From positions 1-64,000 of the forward strand of contig NZ_FRFE01000004.1 of the NCBI RefSeq assembly GCF_900143695.1: a stretch of DNA of 64,000 nucleotides, written 5' to 3'. Positions 33,589 through 42,392 of the stretch are shown one piece after another. The first letter of the stretch is position 1. The number at the start of each line of letters is the position of its first letter. This stretch comes from Desulfopila aestuarii DSM 18488. GTDB taxonomy: Bacteria > Desulfobacterota > Desulfobulbia > Desulfobulbales > Desulfocapsaceae. The notes beneath the pieces are model-generated. The model was not told the origin of the DNA, did not search any database, and worked only from the letters and a program-made list of their open reading frames with translations. A program made the position numbers and the translations under genes.

Positions 33589-34017
33589 CTACTCAAAAGA
33601 AAGAGAATGTTGCAATGCTTTGATTCGTTTCGCGCCAATCCCATTAATCATGGCAAATTCCTCAATGCTTGTGATCGGCCCATGTTGATCTCGAAATGTG
33701 ATAATTTTATCGGCCAACCCTTCACCGATACCAGGCAGAGTCATTAATAATGATTTACCGGCCCTGCTCACCGGCACGGGAGCGAAGAAGAATGGCGAGG
33801 CGACAGCGCCTGCCGCACCTGAAAGGTCCGGTCTGTCAAGTTCATAAGTATTGCTCTTGATGGCCAGGGAAAGCGTAGCATCCTGAGAAATCAGGTCCGG
33901 AACGGGCGAAGCATGTTGTGGAAAAGTGCGCATCGCGGTGAAAGTTAAGATAATCCCGGCAAAAATGAGTGCAACCAGCATGCGGTCGTCTCTACCATGT
34001 AACCCCTTAGTATTCAT
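33589..34017 (-). CDS. membrane-anchored ComEA-like helix-hairpin-helix protein
   Basis: The protein has 142 residues. One transmembrane segment lies at about 13-29. The C-terminal third has tandem helix-hairpin-helix motifs (LPGIGEGLADKIITFR and INGIGAKRIKAL), as in ComEA DNA-uptake receptors. In between is a Pro/Ala-rich linker. It may bind DNA at the cell surface, but many non-competent bacteria have such proteins. First gene of a leftward run with miaA and recJ. Confidence 0.8.
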   Translation of the reverse strand: MNTKGLHGRDDRMLVALIFAGIILTFTAMRTFPQHASPVPDLISQDATLSLAIKSNTYELDRPDLSGAAGAVASPFFFAPVPVSRAGKSLLMTLPGIGEGLADKIITFRDQHGPITSIEEFAMINGIGAKRIKALQHSLSFE

Positions 34018-34262
34018 ACTATTTTCAGAACGTTGGCGTTAATTGTCAGCATTTGCAGGATTTCTTAAAAAGAATGCTTACTCGAAAAGGTTGGTGGTAG
34101 TAGCCTTGCAATGTTATCTCCTATATCATCTTTTGCAATGTCCTTTTGGCAAAGTTGTGTGAGCTTTATTGGAATATGCAGTTTTTCCTTGTCCCCTAAA
34201 TCTTCAGCAGGTATAAACTTCGTTCTCACTTCTTTAGAAACAACCTCTTTCATCTCTGAACA

Positions 34263-34736
34263 ATGACTTCCTCCGACAGTTTCAATATCGTTCTCGTTGA
34301 GCCGGAAATTCCACCAAACACCGGGTCCATCGCCAGGCTTTGCGGGGCAACCGACACCATTTTACATCTCGTACATCCTTTGGGATTTTCTACTGATGAC
34401 AAACACTTAAAACGTGCTGGCCTTGATTACTGGCAGCATGTCCACATCGTCCACTGGGACAGCCTCGACGACTTTCTCTCGGCACAGGATGAAACACGAC
34501 TCTACTTCTTTACCACCAAGACAGATCGACCTTTTTCCGATGCCGTCTACCGTCCAGGGGATTATCTGATTTTCGGTAAAGAAACAAAAGGCTTGCCGGA
34601 GGAGATTCGGACGTTATATTCTGACAGATGCTATACGCTTCCCATGAAAAATCCACATATCAGAAGCCTCAACCTCGCAATGACAGCTGGTATTGTATTG
34701 TACGAGGCTCTCAAGCAGAACAGTTACACAGTATAA
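34263..34736 (+). CDS. trmL: tRNA (cytidine/uridine-34-2'-O)-methyltransferase
   Basis: The protein has 157 residues, a single SPOUT domain. It has NIVLVEPEIPPNTGSIARLC at the start, LIFGKETKGLPEE near 102, and IRSLNLAMTAGIVLYEAL at the end, the knot that binds SAM. TrmL methylates the wobble base of tRNA-Leu isoacceptors. Transcribed rightward, ahead of serC. Confidence 0.93.
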   Translation: MTSSDSFNIVLVEPEIPPNTGSIARLCGATDTILHLVHPLGFSTDDKHLKRAGLDYWQHVHIVHWDSLDDFLSAQDETRLYFFTTKTDRPFSDAVYRPGDYLIFGKETKGLPEEIRTLYSDRCYTLPMKNPHIRSLNLAMTAGIVLYEALKQNSYTV

Positions 34737-34789
34737 ATACGGGGCAGTGCCGATTTTAACACAATTGCTTACCAGAGGAGATACAACCC

Positions 34790-35875
34790 ATGCCAGAAAG
34801 AGTCTATAACTTTAGTCCGGGTCCGGCTACCCTTCCCTACGAAGTTCTGCAGCAGGCAGCCAAGGATATTGTCAATTTCCAGGATTCTGGAATTGGCCTG
34901 ATTGAGATCAGTCACCGCTCCAAGCAGTTTATGGCGGTTATCGAAGAAGCAGAGCAACTGCTGCGCGAGCTGATGGATATTCCCGCCAACTACAAAGTAC
35001 TTTTTCTGCAGGGCGGTGCATCTAGCCAGTTTTTCATGATACCTATGAATCTCCTTGGTGACGGGAAAAAAGCTACATACCTTAACACTGGTGTTTGGTC
35101 CAAGAAAGCTATCAAGGAAGCCAACCAATTCGGCCAGATCGAAATTGCCTACTCCAGCGAGGAGGCAAAGTTCAATCGTGTTCCTGCCCCTGGAGAGTAC
35201 GTGGTTGCAGATGATTCGGAGTATCTTTATTTCGTTTCCAACAATACGATCTACGGTACCCAGTTTCCGGAAATGCCCAAGTCAGAGAAGATGCTTATTG
35301 CCGATATGTCATCAGATATTCTCTCCAGGAAACTTGATGTCTCCAAATTCGGCCTGATCTTTGCCGGCGCCCAGAAAAACCTCGGCCCAGCCGGTGTTAC
35401 CCTGGTGATTATCCGTGAAGATCTGCTGGAGCGGACCCCAAAAAACGTTCCGACCATGCTGTCGTACAAAACCCATGCGGACAACGGTTCGATGTTCAAC
35501 ACCCCACCCACTTTCTCTATATATATTGTGGCTCAGGTGCTGAAATGGCTGAAGGCTCAGGGTGGCGTTGATGGAATGGAAAAGATCAACAGGGAAAAAG
35601 CTGAGATGCTCTATAACGCCATCGATTCTACCGATTACTATCGTGGTCATGCTGAGCCTGGTTCCCGCTCGATGATGAATGTCTCCTTTAATCTGCCTAC
35701 GGCTGATCTTGAAAAGAAATTTATCGCTGAAGCCGCCGCGGTCGGACTCGACGGGCTCAAGGGCCATCGTTCCATCGGTGGTTGCCGTGCGTCCATATAC
35801 AATGCATTCCCGCGAGAAGGTGTTGTGAAACTGGTTGAGTTTATGAAGGAGTTTCAGGCGAAGAACCCTGCCTGA
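34790..35875 (+). CDS. serC: phosphoserine aminotransferase
   Basis: The protein has 361 residues, with GAGGAG upstream. It begins RVYNFSPGPATLPYEVL, typical of SerC. It has the PLP-binding region FAGAQKNLGPAG near 197 with the Schiff-base Lys, and ends with the GHRSIGGCRASIYNAFP motif. It converts 3-phosphohydroxypyruvate to phosphoserine and also serves the vitamin B6 pathway in some bacteria. Confidence 0.97.
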   Translation: MPERVYNFSPGPATLPYEVLQQAAKDIVNFQDSGIGLIEISHRSKQFMAVIEEAEQLLRELMDIPANYKVLFLQGGASSQFFMIPMNLLGDGKKATYLNTGVWSKKAIKEANQFGQIEIAYSSEEAKFNRVPAPGEYVVADDSEYLYFVSNNTIYGTQFPEMPKSEKMLIADMSSDILSRKLDVSKFGLIFAGAQKNLGPAGVTLVIIREDLLERTPKNVPTMLSYKTHADNGSMFNTPPTFSIYIVAQVLKWLKAQGGVDGMEKINREKAEMLYNAIDSTDYYRGHAEPGSRSMMNVSFNLPTADLEKKFIAEAAAVGLDGLKGHRSIGGCRASIYNAFPREGVVKLVEFMKEFQAKNPA

Positions 35876-35893
35876 AAATAGCAACTGCAATTC

Positions 35894-36760
35894 ATGGATT
35901 ATGTAGGTCAAATCATCCGACCGCCCAGCGAGGCGAACTCTATCATCCTCCAGGTGACGGTCGGATGCTCCCATAACAAATGCACATTCTGCGGTGCCTA
36001 CAAAGAAAAACGCTTTTCGATTAAAGAATTTAGCACTATCGCAGCTGATCTCGATTTTGCTGCACGCTATTGCCAGAGGCAGCATAAACTGTTTCTGGCA
36101 GATGGTGATGCACTGATTATTCCGTACCCTCGGCTTCTGACAATTTTCCAGGAGATTCGTGAGAAGCTTCCATGGGTGCGTCGAATTTCGTTATATGCCA
36201 GTGCCCGTTCTATTCGCAGCAAAAGCGTTGAGCAATTACAACAACTGAAAGCGCTTGGCCTGGATCGTGTCTATCTTGGTTTAGAGAGTGGTTGTGATAA
36301 TGTGTTAAAGGATGTTACCAAGGGGGAAAGCACTGCAAACATGATTGCAGCCGCCAAAATTGTCAATTCAGCCGGCCTTTTCCTGTCGATAACTGTTCTT
36401 CTTGGTCTTGCCGGTCTTAGCGGTTCTCGCGAGCATGCAGTTAAAAGTGCAGAAGCTCTCAACCTGATGCAACCACGACAGATAGCTGCGCTTACGTATA
36501 TGCCGCTTGCCAATACCAGCCTTGGAAAGCAATTCCTGGCTGGTGATTTCGTGCTGCCCGGGCCCGAAGATATTCTGGTTGAGTTGCAAACCCTTGTTGA
36601 ACACATCGAGACAGCGGCACAGTTTCATGCCAATCACGCTTCAAATTACTTGCCTATTACTGGCCGCCTGCCTCGCGACAGACATAAGATTATTGCAGCA
36701 ATAGAGCAGGCGCAAAGCGATACCCGGCAACTTGTGCCAGAGAGTTTACGACGATTATGA
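35894..36760 (+). CDS. radical SAM protein, unknown substrate
   Basis: The protein has 288 residues. The cluster motif is CSHNKCTFC near residues 25-33, i.e. CxxxxCxxC rather than the usual CxxxCxxC. GLESGCDNVL near 135 is the Elp3/MiaB-type SAM region. No second Cys cluster or B12 domain is visible. It starts 18 bases after serC and overlaps rlmN by ATGA, so it belongs to that operon. The substrate is unknown. Confidence 0.8.
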   Translation: MDYVGQIIRPPSEANSIILQVTVGCSHNKCTFCGAYKEKRFSIKEFSTIAADLDFAARYCQRQHKLFLADGDALIIPYPRLLTIFQEIREKLPWVRRISLYASARSIRSKSVEQLQQLKALGLDRVYLGLESGCDNVLKDVTKGESTANMIAAAKIVNSAGLFLSITVLLGLAGLSGSREHAVKSAEALNLMQPRQIAALTYMPLANTSLGKQFLAGDFVLPGPEDILVELQTLVEHIETAAQFHANHASNYLPITGRLPRDRHKIIAAIEQAQSDTRQLVPESLRRL

Positions 36761-37854
36761 CAGCCACAAAGACAGACCTGAAAAACTTCGATCAGGAACA
36801 ATTGGTAAAATATGTGCAAAGCCTTGGCCAGCCGGGGTTTCGCGGCAAGCAGATAATGTCCTGGCTTTATCGGCCTGGTGTGACAGATTTCGCCGAGATG
36901 ACTGATCTCGCCAAAGATTTTCGCAAGATACTCTCAGAGCATGCCTATATCTCAAATTTTACCGATCCAATTGTTGAGTTATCATCTGATGGTTGCGTGA
37001 AGTTTGGTTTTCGACTAGAGGATGGCCATATCATCGAGTCTGTACTTATTCCCGAGCCGGATCGTAATACCCTTTGCATCTCCTCCCAGGTGGGCTGTGC
37101 CATGCACTGCTCGTTCTGCCTCACCGGTACCATGGGTTTTCTGCGCAACCTCACACCCTCTGAGATCGTCAATCAGGTTTGCGCAGTGCGCGATTATCTG
37201 CTTGCAATGCCGGATGATACGCGCATTGGCCCCGATCGGGTCACGAATCTCGTCTTCATGGGCATGGGTGAACCTTTGAATAATCTGAAAAATGTTCTCA
37301 CCTCACTCTCCATTCTAACCGAACCGAAAGGTCTCGACCTGACCACTAGAAGGATTACCGTCTCAACCTGTGGTATTGTGCCAAAGATGCGAGAATTCGG
37401 TGAGAAAACATCTGTTAATCTCGCCATATCGCTTCATGCCGTCAATGACAAAACTCGCGATGCATTGATGCCGGTCAATGAGCGCTACTCAATTGATGAG
37501 CTGTTGCAGGCTTGTCGGGATTACCCCATGCCAAAGAGAAAGCGCATCATGTTTGAGTACATTCTCCTGGCTGGGGTTAACGATTCCGATGCCGATGCTC
37601 GGATCCTTGCAAAAAAACTCCGTGGAATTCCATGTAAGATCAATCTGCTTCCCTACAACGAATGCCCGGAGTTGCCATTTAAGAATCCTGGCCGTGAGAG
37701 GCTGCTCGCTTTTCAGAAAATCTTAATGAATGCCCATTATTCGGTATTCATTAGAAATAGTCGAGGAACTGATATCTCAGCCGCTTGCGGCCAACTCGCA
37801 GGTAAAGAGCAGGAGAGCAAAGAGGAGCCCCCGTGCCCAAACTCCAACAGCTGA
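36757..37854 (+). CDS. rlmN: dual-specificity 23S rRNA/tRNA m2A methyltransferase RlmN
   Basis: The protein has 365 residues. The radical SAM motif is C114-AMH-C118-SF-C121. The Cys in DISAACGQL near 344 is the one that carries the methyl group to C2 of A2503 in 23S rRNA and A37 in tRNAs. Other family marks are GFRGKQIMSWLY near 27 and MGMGEPLNN near 168. The C-terminal 21 bases overlap the next gene. Confidence 0.96.
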   Translation: MTATKTDLKNFDQEQLVKYVQSLGQPGFRGKQIMSWLYRPGVTDFAEMTDLAKDFRKILSEHAYISNFTDPIVELSSDGCVKFGFRLEDGHIIESVLIPEPDRNTLCISSQVGCAMHCSFCLTGTMGFLRNLTPSEIVNQVCAVRDYLLAMPDDTRIGPDRVTNLVFMGMGEPLNNLKNVLTSLSILTEPKGLDLTTRRITVSTCGIVPKMREFGEKTSVNLAISLHAVNDKTRDALMPVNERYSIDELLQACRDYPMPKRKRIMFEYILLAGVNDSDADARILAKKLRGIPCKINLLPYNECPELPFKNPGRERLLAFQKILMNAHYSVFIRNSRGTDISAACGQLAGKEQESKEEPPCPNSNS

Positions 37855-38585
37855 AGTCGTTGCGGTTCATGGCGGAGACAGCGTTATCCCGACAGGGTAT
37901 CCGTCATTACAAGCGACCGGAGATTTCCCCGGTCGCAACCTTTAAAAACTATCCTGCTGCGCCGAGAGTGGTGTTGCCACGAAACTGGACACTCAAAGAA
38001 GCTCGCCTTTCCCCCTTGCTGCAAAATCGCCGTTCCCGGCGCAGCTTCAGCACAGAGCCCCTCTCTCTGAAATCTCTTGCTTATATGCTCTGGGCCGGAC
38101 AGGGTATAACAGCTTCTGCCGGTAATCATCGTCTTAGAACTTCGCCTTCTGCTGGTGCGCTATACCCAATCGAGACCTACATCTCTGCCCGGGAAATCGA
38201 TGAACTTCCCGCAGGAATCTATCATTTCAATGTCGCCGAATTTGAACTCGAGTTGCTCGTTCCAGGCAGTCATGCCGATGAACTGGCTCTTGCCTGTCTC
38301 AACCAGCAGTTTCTTGCCCAGGCCGCTGCAGTCTTTATCTGGACGTCGGTCTATCGTCGTAATGCCTGTAAATATGGTGATCGAGGATTGCGATATGTTT
38401 TTACGGATGTGGGCCATATCTGTCAGAACGTGCTTCTGGCCGCAGAGGCTACCGGCAGTAATGGTTGCCCGGTAGCTGCTTTTTTCGATGACGAGCTTAA
38501 TCAGCTTATCGGGGTGGACGGCAAGGAAGAGAGCGCTATATACCTCGCTGGAGTTGGAGCTAGGCCTGAAAACAAGGAAGACTGA
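37833..38585 (+). CDS. SagB/ThcOx-type nitroreductase family protein
   Basis: The protein has 250 residues from a GTG start with GAGGAG upstream, overlapping the end of rlmN. It has the FMN-binding nitroreductase pattern: NRRSRRSF near 65, AYMLWAGQGI near 84, and RTSPSAGALYPIETY near 102, the SagB signature. In toxin clusters SagB oxidises azolines, but no precursor or cyclodehydratase is nearby, so a housekeeping flavin reductase role is more likely. Confidence 0.85.
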   Translation: MPKLQQLKSLRFMAETALSRQGIRHYKRPEISPVATFKNYPAAPRVVLPRNWTLKEARLSPLLQNRRSRRSFSTEPLSLKSLAYMLWAGQGITASAGNHRLRTSPSAGALYPIETYISAREIDELPAGIYHFNVAEFELELLVPGSHADELALACLNQQFLAQAAAVFIWTSVYRRNACKYGDRGLRYVFTDVGHICQNVLLAAEATGSNGCPVAAFFDDELNQLIGVDGKEESAIYLAGVGARPENKED

Positions 38586-38671
38586 ATAGGCAGAACCCTC
38601 CTGGAAAACATTAATCGACTTCTCCCTCTACCTCTCAATAAGGAAGGCGGTGCAGCATGTGAGTTGAGATG

Positions 38672-38938
38672 TTATTTCAACTGACTATCTTTGCTTCCTC
38701 GTCGATTGTAACCCGAGAAGGCTTGATGCTGTTTTTCCATCTCTGACTGGCATTTTATGCATAATCTGATACCAGGTATCGCTTTTCGGCGGGCGACGGG
38801 AATTGGCTCTTCACAGTTCTCGCAATTCGTCAAGCTTTCGCCTTTCGGTAATTGGCTTCTGGCTCTTTTTACAGCATCTTCAACACTCGCGTCTATCTGA
38901 TCCTGTACGGCTCCATCCCGGCTCCATCCGCCCGCCAT
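38672..38938 (-). CDS. DksA/TraR C4-type zinc finger protein
   Basis: The protein has 88 residues. It has CENCEEPIPVARRKAIPG and later CIKC, the four-Cys zinc finger of DksA/TraR/YbiI proteins. It lacks the long coiled coil of true DksA and resembles the short YbiI or TraR type, which can act on RNA polymerase. The ATG at 38938 has GAGG upstream. Confidence 0.85.
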   Translation of the reverse strand: MAGGWSRDGAVQDQIDASVEDAVKRARSQLPKGESLTNCENCEEPIPVARRKAIPGIRLCIKCQSEMEKQHQAFSGYNRRGSKDSQLK

Positions 38939-38981
38939 TCCGCAGTCCTCCTCTCTTTGGGAATTGTTTTTTCCCTAAACG

Positions 38982-40595
38982 CTAATGCATTTGTAGAAAT
39001 ATCAAATTCAGGCAGCCGATCAGAAAACCTAACAACGCCCCAAACAGGTTAATATATTTAAATTGTTCTTCCATGATAGAGAGCAGCAGCCTCTCTAACC
39101 GTAGCAAATCAAGGGAATTAATCTTGTCTGCAACGATGCTCTTTATATCCAGAGAGGCCACCAGTCCTGGGACCTCTATTGCCAGCATGTTCGAGGTCAG
39201 TTTCTGAATGGAAATATAAATCTCTTTACGGACATCGCTAGGGAGCAGATTAGAAAGCTTGCCGACCGGTTTGGCAAGCAGTGTATCAGCGAGAGTGTCG
39301 ATCATGTTACCTATTGTCTTCAACGTTTCCGGGGCCCGCAAAAGACTAACGCTTTCAATTCTGATCCAGTTTCGTGCTGAATCAACTCCCTCCGGACCAA
39401 GAAGATCTGTAAGTGCCGTGCCGATCCTGATTTCGCCATTCTCCAGATGAATCTCAATATTTTCCCTGATCATTGTTAACAATGCGCTCTGAACTTCTGA
39501 GCCTTGGAGAATGAGGGTGAGCTGCCTGGCGAAGTGGCTGCAGAAATCATCGACCGTTTCGACGTCTTCAACATTAATAATGGCAACAAGTGGTGTTGAG
39601 GCAAAATTGGCAAACCTTTCGGCGAGAATAGCACCAACCTTGAGCTGTAGATCTTCAGAGGAAAGCCAATTACTGATATCCTCTTCCTTTTCATCAAGGT
39701 ATTCGCGAATTTTCTGATCAACGACCTCCATGCTGATGAAGTTTTGAACCATGGGTGCCATCGGTCCCAGTGAAACAATGAAATTTTCCACCCCACCGCA
39801 AGCACCCCGAACAATTGAATCACGAACCTCAGGTTCTTGCAGGATTGCAGCGAGCTTTTTCAATAGGTTCGGCGTTTGCTTTCGAATGGACTCTTCAATA
39901 AAAACCATAAGAGATTTAGGAAGCAGCTGACCGAGACTCTTTTCCTGCTGTAACGCTTCGTACACTTGCTGGCGGATAAAGCCGTTCAGCCAGTCAGCCA
40001 TGGTGTTGCTGGCAAACATCTTTTTCATAGATGTTTCGATAAAGCAGTATGTTGCCTCACGCCCGTTGACACCGAACACCTCTTCAACTTTTCTATCAAG
40101 CAGATGTTCAACTCTGCCGTCAATTGCATCCTGAACTTTTTCCGCAAAAGCAGGAGAAAGGATAAATTTATTAATGTTATCTCTTAACTGTTGTTTCAGG
40201 GATTTGATGCCGAGATCACGATATATGGAAAATTTGTCGGGAATCAACTCCGGCAGCGGCGGCAGGTCGGCGTGCAGGATGGCCCCTACCCTCTCCGCGA
40301 TAACATTGAGCAAATGTTGCTGAAATTTTTCTTCCTGCAGCGCCTTGCCGATCTCGATACTTGTGAGCAAGTGATCGCCAACCACTTCTCCCATATTGTC
40401 GGCAAGTCGCTCTCGTTGCGAAGGAATAACCCCGGGGGTCATAGGAACGCGACAACCAAAGACATACCATGGCTTCAACGGTCGAAACAGCATGCGGATG
40501 GCAATCTTGTTGGTGAGATAGCCAATAAACGCCCCAACAAGCGGTGGTGTGGCGTAGGTAAGATACGGGATATAATCAACCGGCGGAAATGACAT
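38982..40595 (-). CDS. DUF445 family membrane-anchored protein
   Basis: The protein has 537 residues. The N-terminus has TPPLVGAFIGYLTNKIAIRMLFRP, the typical DUF445/YheB start with an embedded helix. It has a long helical middle and a C-terminal transmembrane helix (FGALLGFLIGCLNLIF). Bacillus YheB relatives are spore-associated, but no function is known in Desulfobacterota. Its start overlaps the end of gph by 20 bases. Confidence 0.85.
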   Translation of the reverse strand: MSFPPVDYIPYLTYATPPLVGAFIGYLTNKIAIRMLFRPLKPWYVFGCRVPMTPGVIPSQRERLADNMGEVVGDHLLTSIEIGKALQEEKFQQHLLNVIAERVGAILHADLPPLPELIPDKFSIYRDLGIKSLKQQLRDNINKFILSPAFAEKVQDAIDGRVEHLLDRKVEEVFGVNGREATYCFIETSMKKMFASNTMADWLNGFIRQQVYEALQQEKSLGQLLPKSLMVFIEESIRKQTPNLLKKLAAILQEPEVRDSIVRGACGGVENFIVSLGPMAPMVQNFISMEVVDQKIREYLDEKEEDISNWLSSEDLQLKVGAILAERFANFASTPLVAIINVEDVETVDDFCSHFARQLTLILQGSEVQSALLTMIRENIEIHLENGEIRIGTALTDLLGPEGVDSARNWIRIESVSLLRAPETLKTIGNMIDTLADTLLAKPVGKLSNLLPSDVRKEIYISIQKLTSNMLAIEVPGLVASLDIKSIVADKINSLDLLRLERLLLSIMEEQFKYINLFGALLGFLIGCLNLIFLQMH

Positions 40596-41235
40596 GATCT
40601 ACAATCTCCATGGGGTGGTCTACTATCAGATCTGCATTGTTTTCTCGAAGCTCATCAAAGGTCCGAAACCCCCAGAGAACCCCAATTGTAAACATGCCGG
40701 CACTCTTTCCGGTCTGCATATCCACTGCTGTGTCTCCGACGTAAACACAGTCAGCTGGTTGAACGTCGAGTTTTGCAGCAATCTCAAACGCGCCGGCAGG
40801 ATCGGGTTTCTTTTTCACGTTTTCTCGCTGGCCAAACACCAGATCAAAGCGTTGTCCTGGAAAAAAACGATCAACGCAAACGGTAGTGAACTGGTGCGGT
40901 TTATTGGAAAGAATTGCCAATCGAACACCTTTTTCCCTTAATCGTTTGAGCATATTTTCGATGCCAGGGTACAGGGTTGTCCGCCTATGCCAGCATTCAC
41001 CATAGATCCGATTGAAAATCGTACAGCATTGATCGATCTTCTCTGGCGTGCAGGTTGAAGGCGCGATTCTCTCCATCAATACACGCATCCCGTCGCCAAC
41101 AAAATATTTGTATTTATCAACAGGATGCTGAGGAAAGCCGCATTCGGCAAGCACAGCATTCCCGGCATAGGCCAAATCTTCAAGAGTGTCGAGCAGGGTT
41201 CCGTCGAGATCAAAAATGACTGTTTTTTTATGCAT
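40576..41235 (-). CDS. gph: phosphoglycolate phosphatase-like HAD hydrolase
   Basis: The protein has 219 residues. It has HAD motif I FDLDGTLLDT near 7-16, motif II Ser/Thr in AILSNKPH near 108, and motif III/IV GDTAVDMQTGKSAG near 168. It matches the Gph/PpaX subgroup by its cap region. It would remove phosphate from 2-phosphoglycolate, but HAD specificity is hard to assign from sequence. Confidence 0.85.
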   Translation of the reverse strand: MHKKTVIFDLDGTLLDTLEDLAYAGNAVLAECGFPQHPVDKYKYFVGDGMRVLMERIAPSTCTPEKIDQCCTIFNRIYGECWHRRTTLYPGIENMLKRLREKGVRLAILSNKPHQFTTVCVDRFFPGQRFDLVFGQRENVKKKPDPAGAFEIAAKLDVQPADCVYVGDTAVDMQTGKSAGMFTIGVLWGFRTFDELRENNADLIVDHPMEIVDHVISAG

Positions 41236-41643
41236 GGCTCAACCTCTCGGATTGTCGGAAAACGGTAGTGAGCGCGCAGGGTTGCGTGTGGTGAGAGTAA
41301 CAAGATTATCCATATTTAAACCATTGAACATATTAGTAAATAAAAAAATATCTTTCTTTTTTTTTTGATTCATATAAATATGGTTTTTGAGTAAACCATA
41401 GATGATCGCCTCGCACATAGCTGCATCGGATACGATGCCACGATGTAACCGTTTGATTTTACACGGTACGTTTTCCGATTGCGTTATTTTTTTGAAAAGT
41501 TCGGTAGCAGGCCTCGTTATTGGTTGTCGTGTGCTTTGTATACGTCCCCTGTCATTCAGATGCGGAAACAAGCGAGCTACACGGTAGCAAATAATGAGAT
41601 TTTCACGCTTCACCATTTCAACCTTTACCCAAAAGGTGCGCGC
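41236..41643. other. intergenic region upstream of the sdh operon
   Basis: About 400 bases, AT-rich at 41320-41390 with a run of eleven T. It must hold the divergent promoters of gph (leftward) and sdhCAB (rightward), but no clear box pair could be fixed. An in-frame extension of sdhC back to 41479 lacks a ribosome-binding site. Confidence 0.45.
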
Positions 41644-42297
41644 ATGTGGTTCATCAACTTTCTCAAATCGTCCATCGGTAAGAAGTACATCATGGCGACA
41701 AGCGGCTTACTGCTTGTTCTTTTTCTTTGCACCCATGTTTTCGGCAATGGGGCAATCTACATCAGTAGTAAAGCATTTCAGGGCTATGCTGACGCCTTGC
41801 ATAGCCTGCCAATGCTTGTTTTCATCTTTTCCATCTCGCTCTTGGTCATTATTCTTGCCCATGTCTGTATCGGCCTGATCCTTTTCTGGCAAAACCGGGA
41901 AGTCAGTAAGTCCCGCTATGCCGTCGAGGTCGATATTGTCCAGGAAAAAAACAGCATTGCGGCGAAGACCATGCCTTACTCAGGCCTGTTTATCCTGCTT
42001 TTTCTTTTGGTTCACATCTCAGGATTCACATTCGGCCCGGAAGATGTCCCGGTTTCAGAACATGTGAAAGAGCTGTTCAGTGGATTCTTCTACGGTGTTT
42101 TTTACCTGGCAGGCTTTGCAGCTCTGGCCCTTCATCTCAGCCATGGTTTCTGGTCCATGCTGCAGACCTTCGGCGTAAACCACCCGCGGTTCAATTGTCT
42201 TATCGGAACACTTACCTATATTGTTCCGCTGTTCTTCCTTATCGCATTTGCGGGCATTCCGCTCTATTTCATGACCGGCCTGGGTGCTAATTATTAA
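41644..42297 (+). CDS. sdhC: succinate dehydrogenase/fumarate reductase cytochrome b subunit
   Basis: The protein has 217 residues. The ATG at 41644 is set by AGGTG upstream. It has five hydrophobic segments and conserved His residues (in FLCTHVFGN, LAHVCIG, LVHISGF and LHLSHGFWS) that fit ligation of two b haems. This is the type-B layout, as in Wolinella FrdC, with one membrane subunit and no SdhD. It anchors SdhAB and exchanges electrons with menaquinone. The direction in vivo (succinate oxidation or fumarate reduction) cannot be read from sequence. Confidence 0.92.
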   Translation: MWFINFLKSSIGKKYIMATSGLLLVLFLCTHVFGNGAIYISSKAFQGYADALHSLPMLVFIFSISLLVIILAHVCIGLILFWQNREVSKSRYAVEVDIVQEKNSIAAKTMPYSGLFILLFLLVHISGFTFGPEDVPVSEHVKELFSGFFYGVFYLAGFAALALHLSHGFWSMLQTFGVNHPRFNCLIGTLTYIVPLFFLIAFAGIPLYFMTGLGANY

Positions 42298-42392
42298 GTC
42301 CGGTCCGATTCTGATGGCGAAGCAAACTTACCAAAAATTTCTGCCCGCAGATGTTTACCCTCTGTCGCAGAGCCACGTCAAGGTTTTCTACC

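Noticed and set aside
34065..34253. 62-residue leftward frame between the comEA-like gene and trmL
   Set aside because: It fills an intergenic space expected to hold divergent promoters and shows no family or ribosome-binding site; it might be real but cannot be supported.
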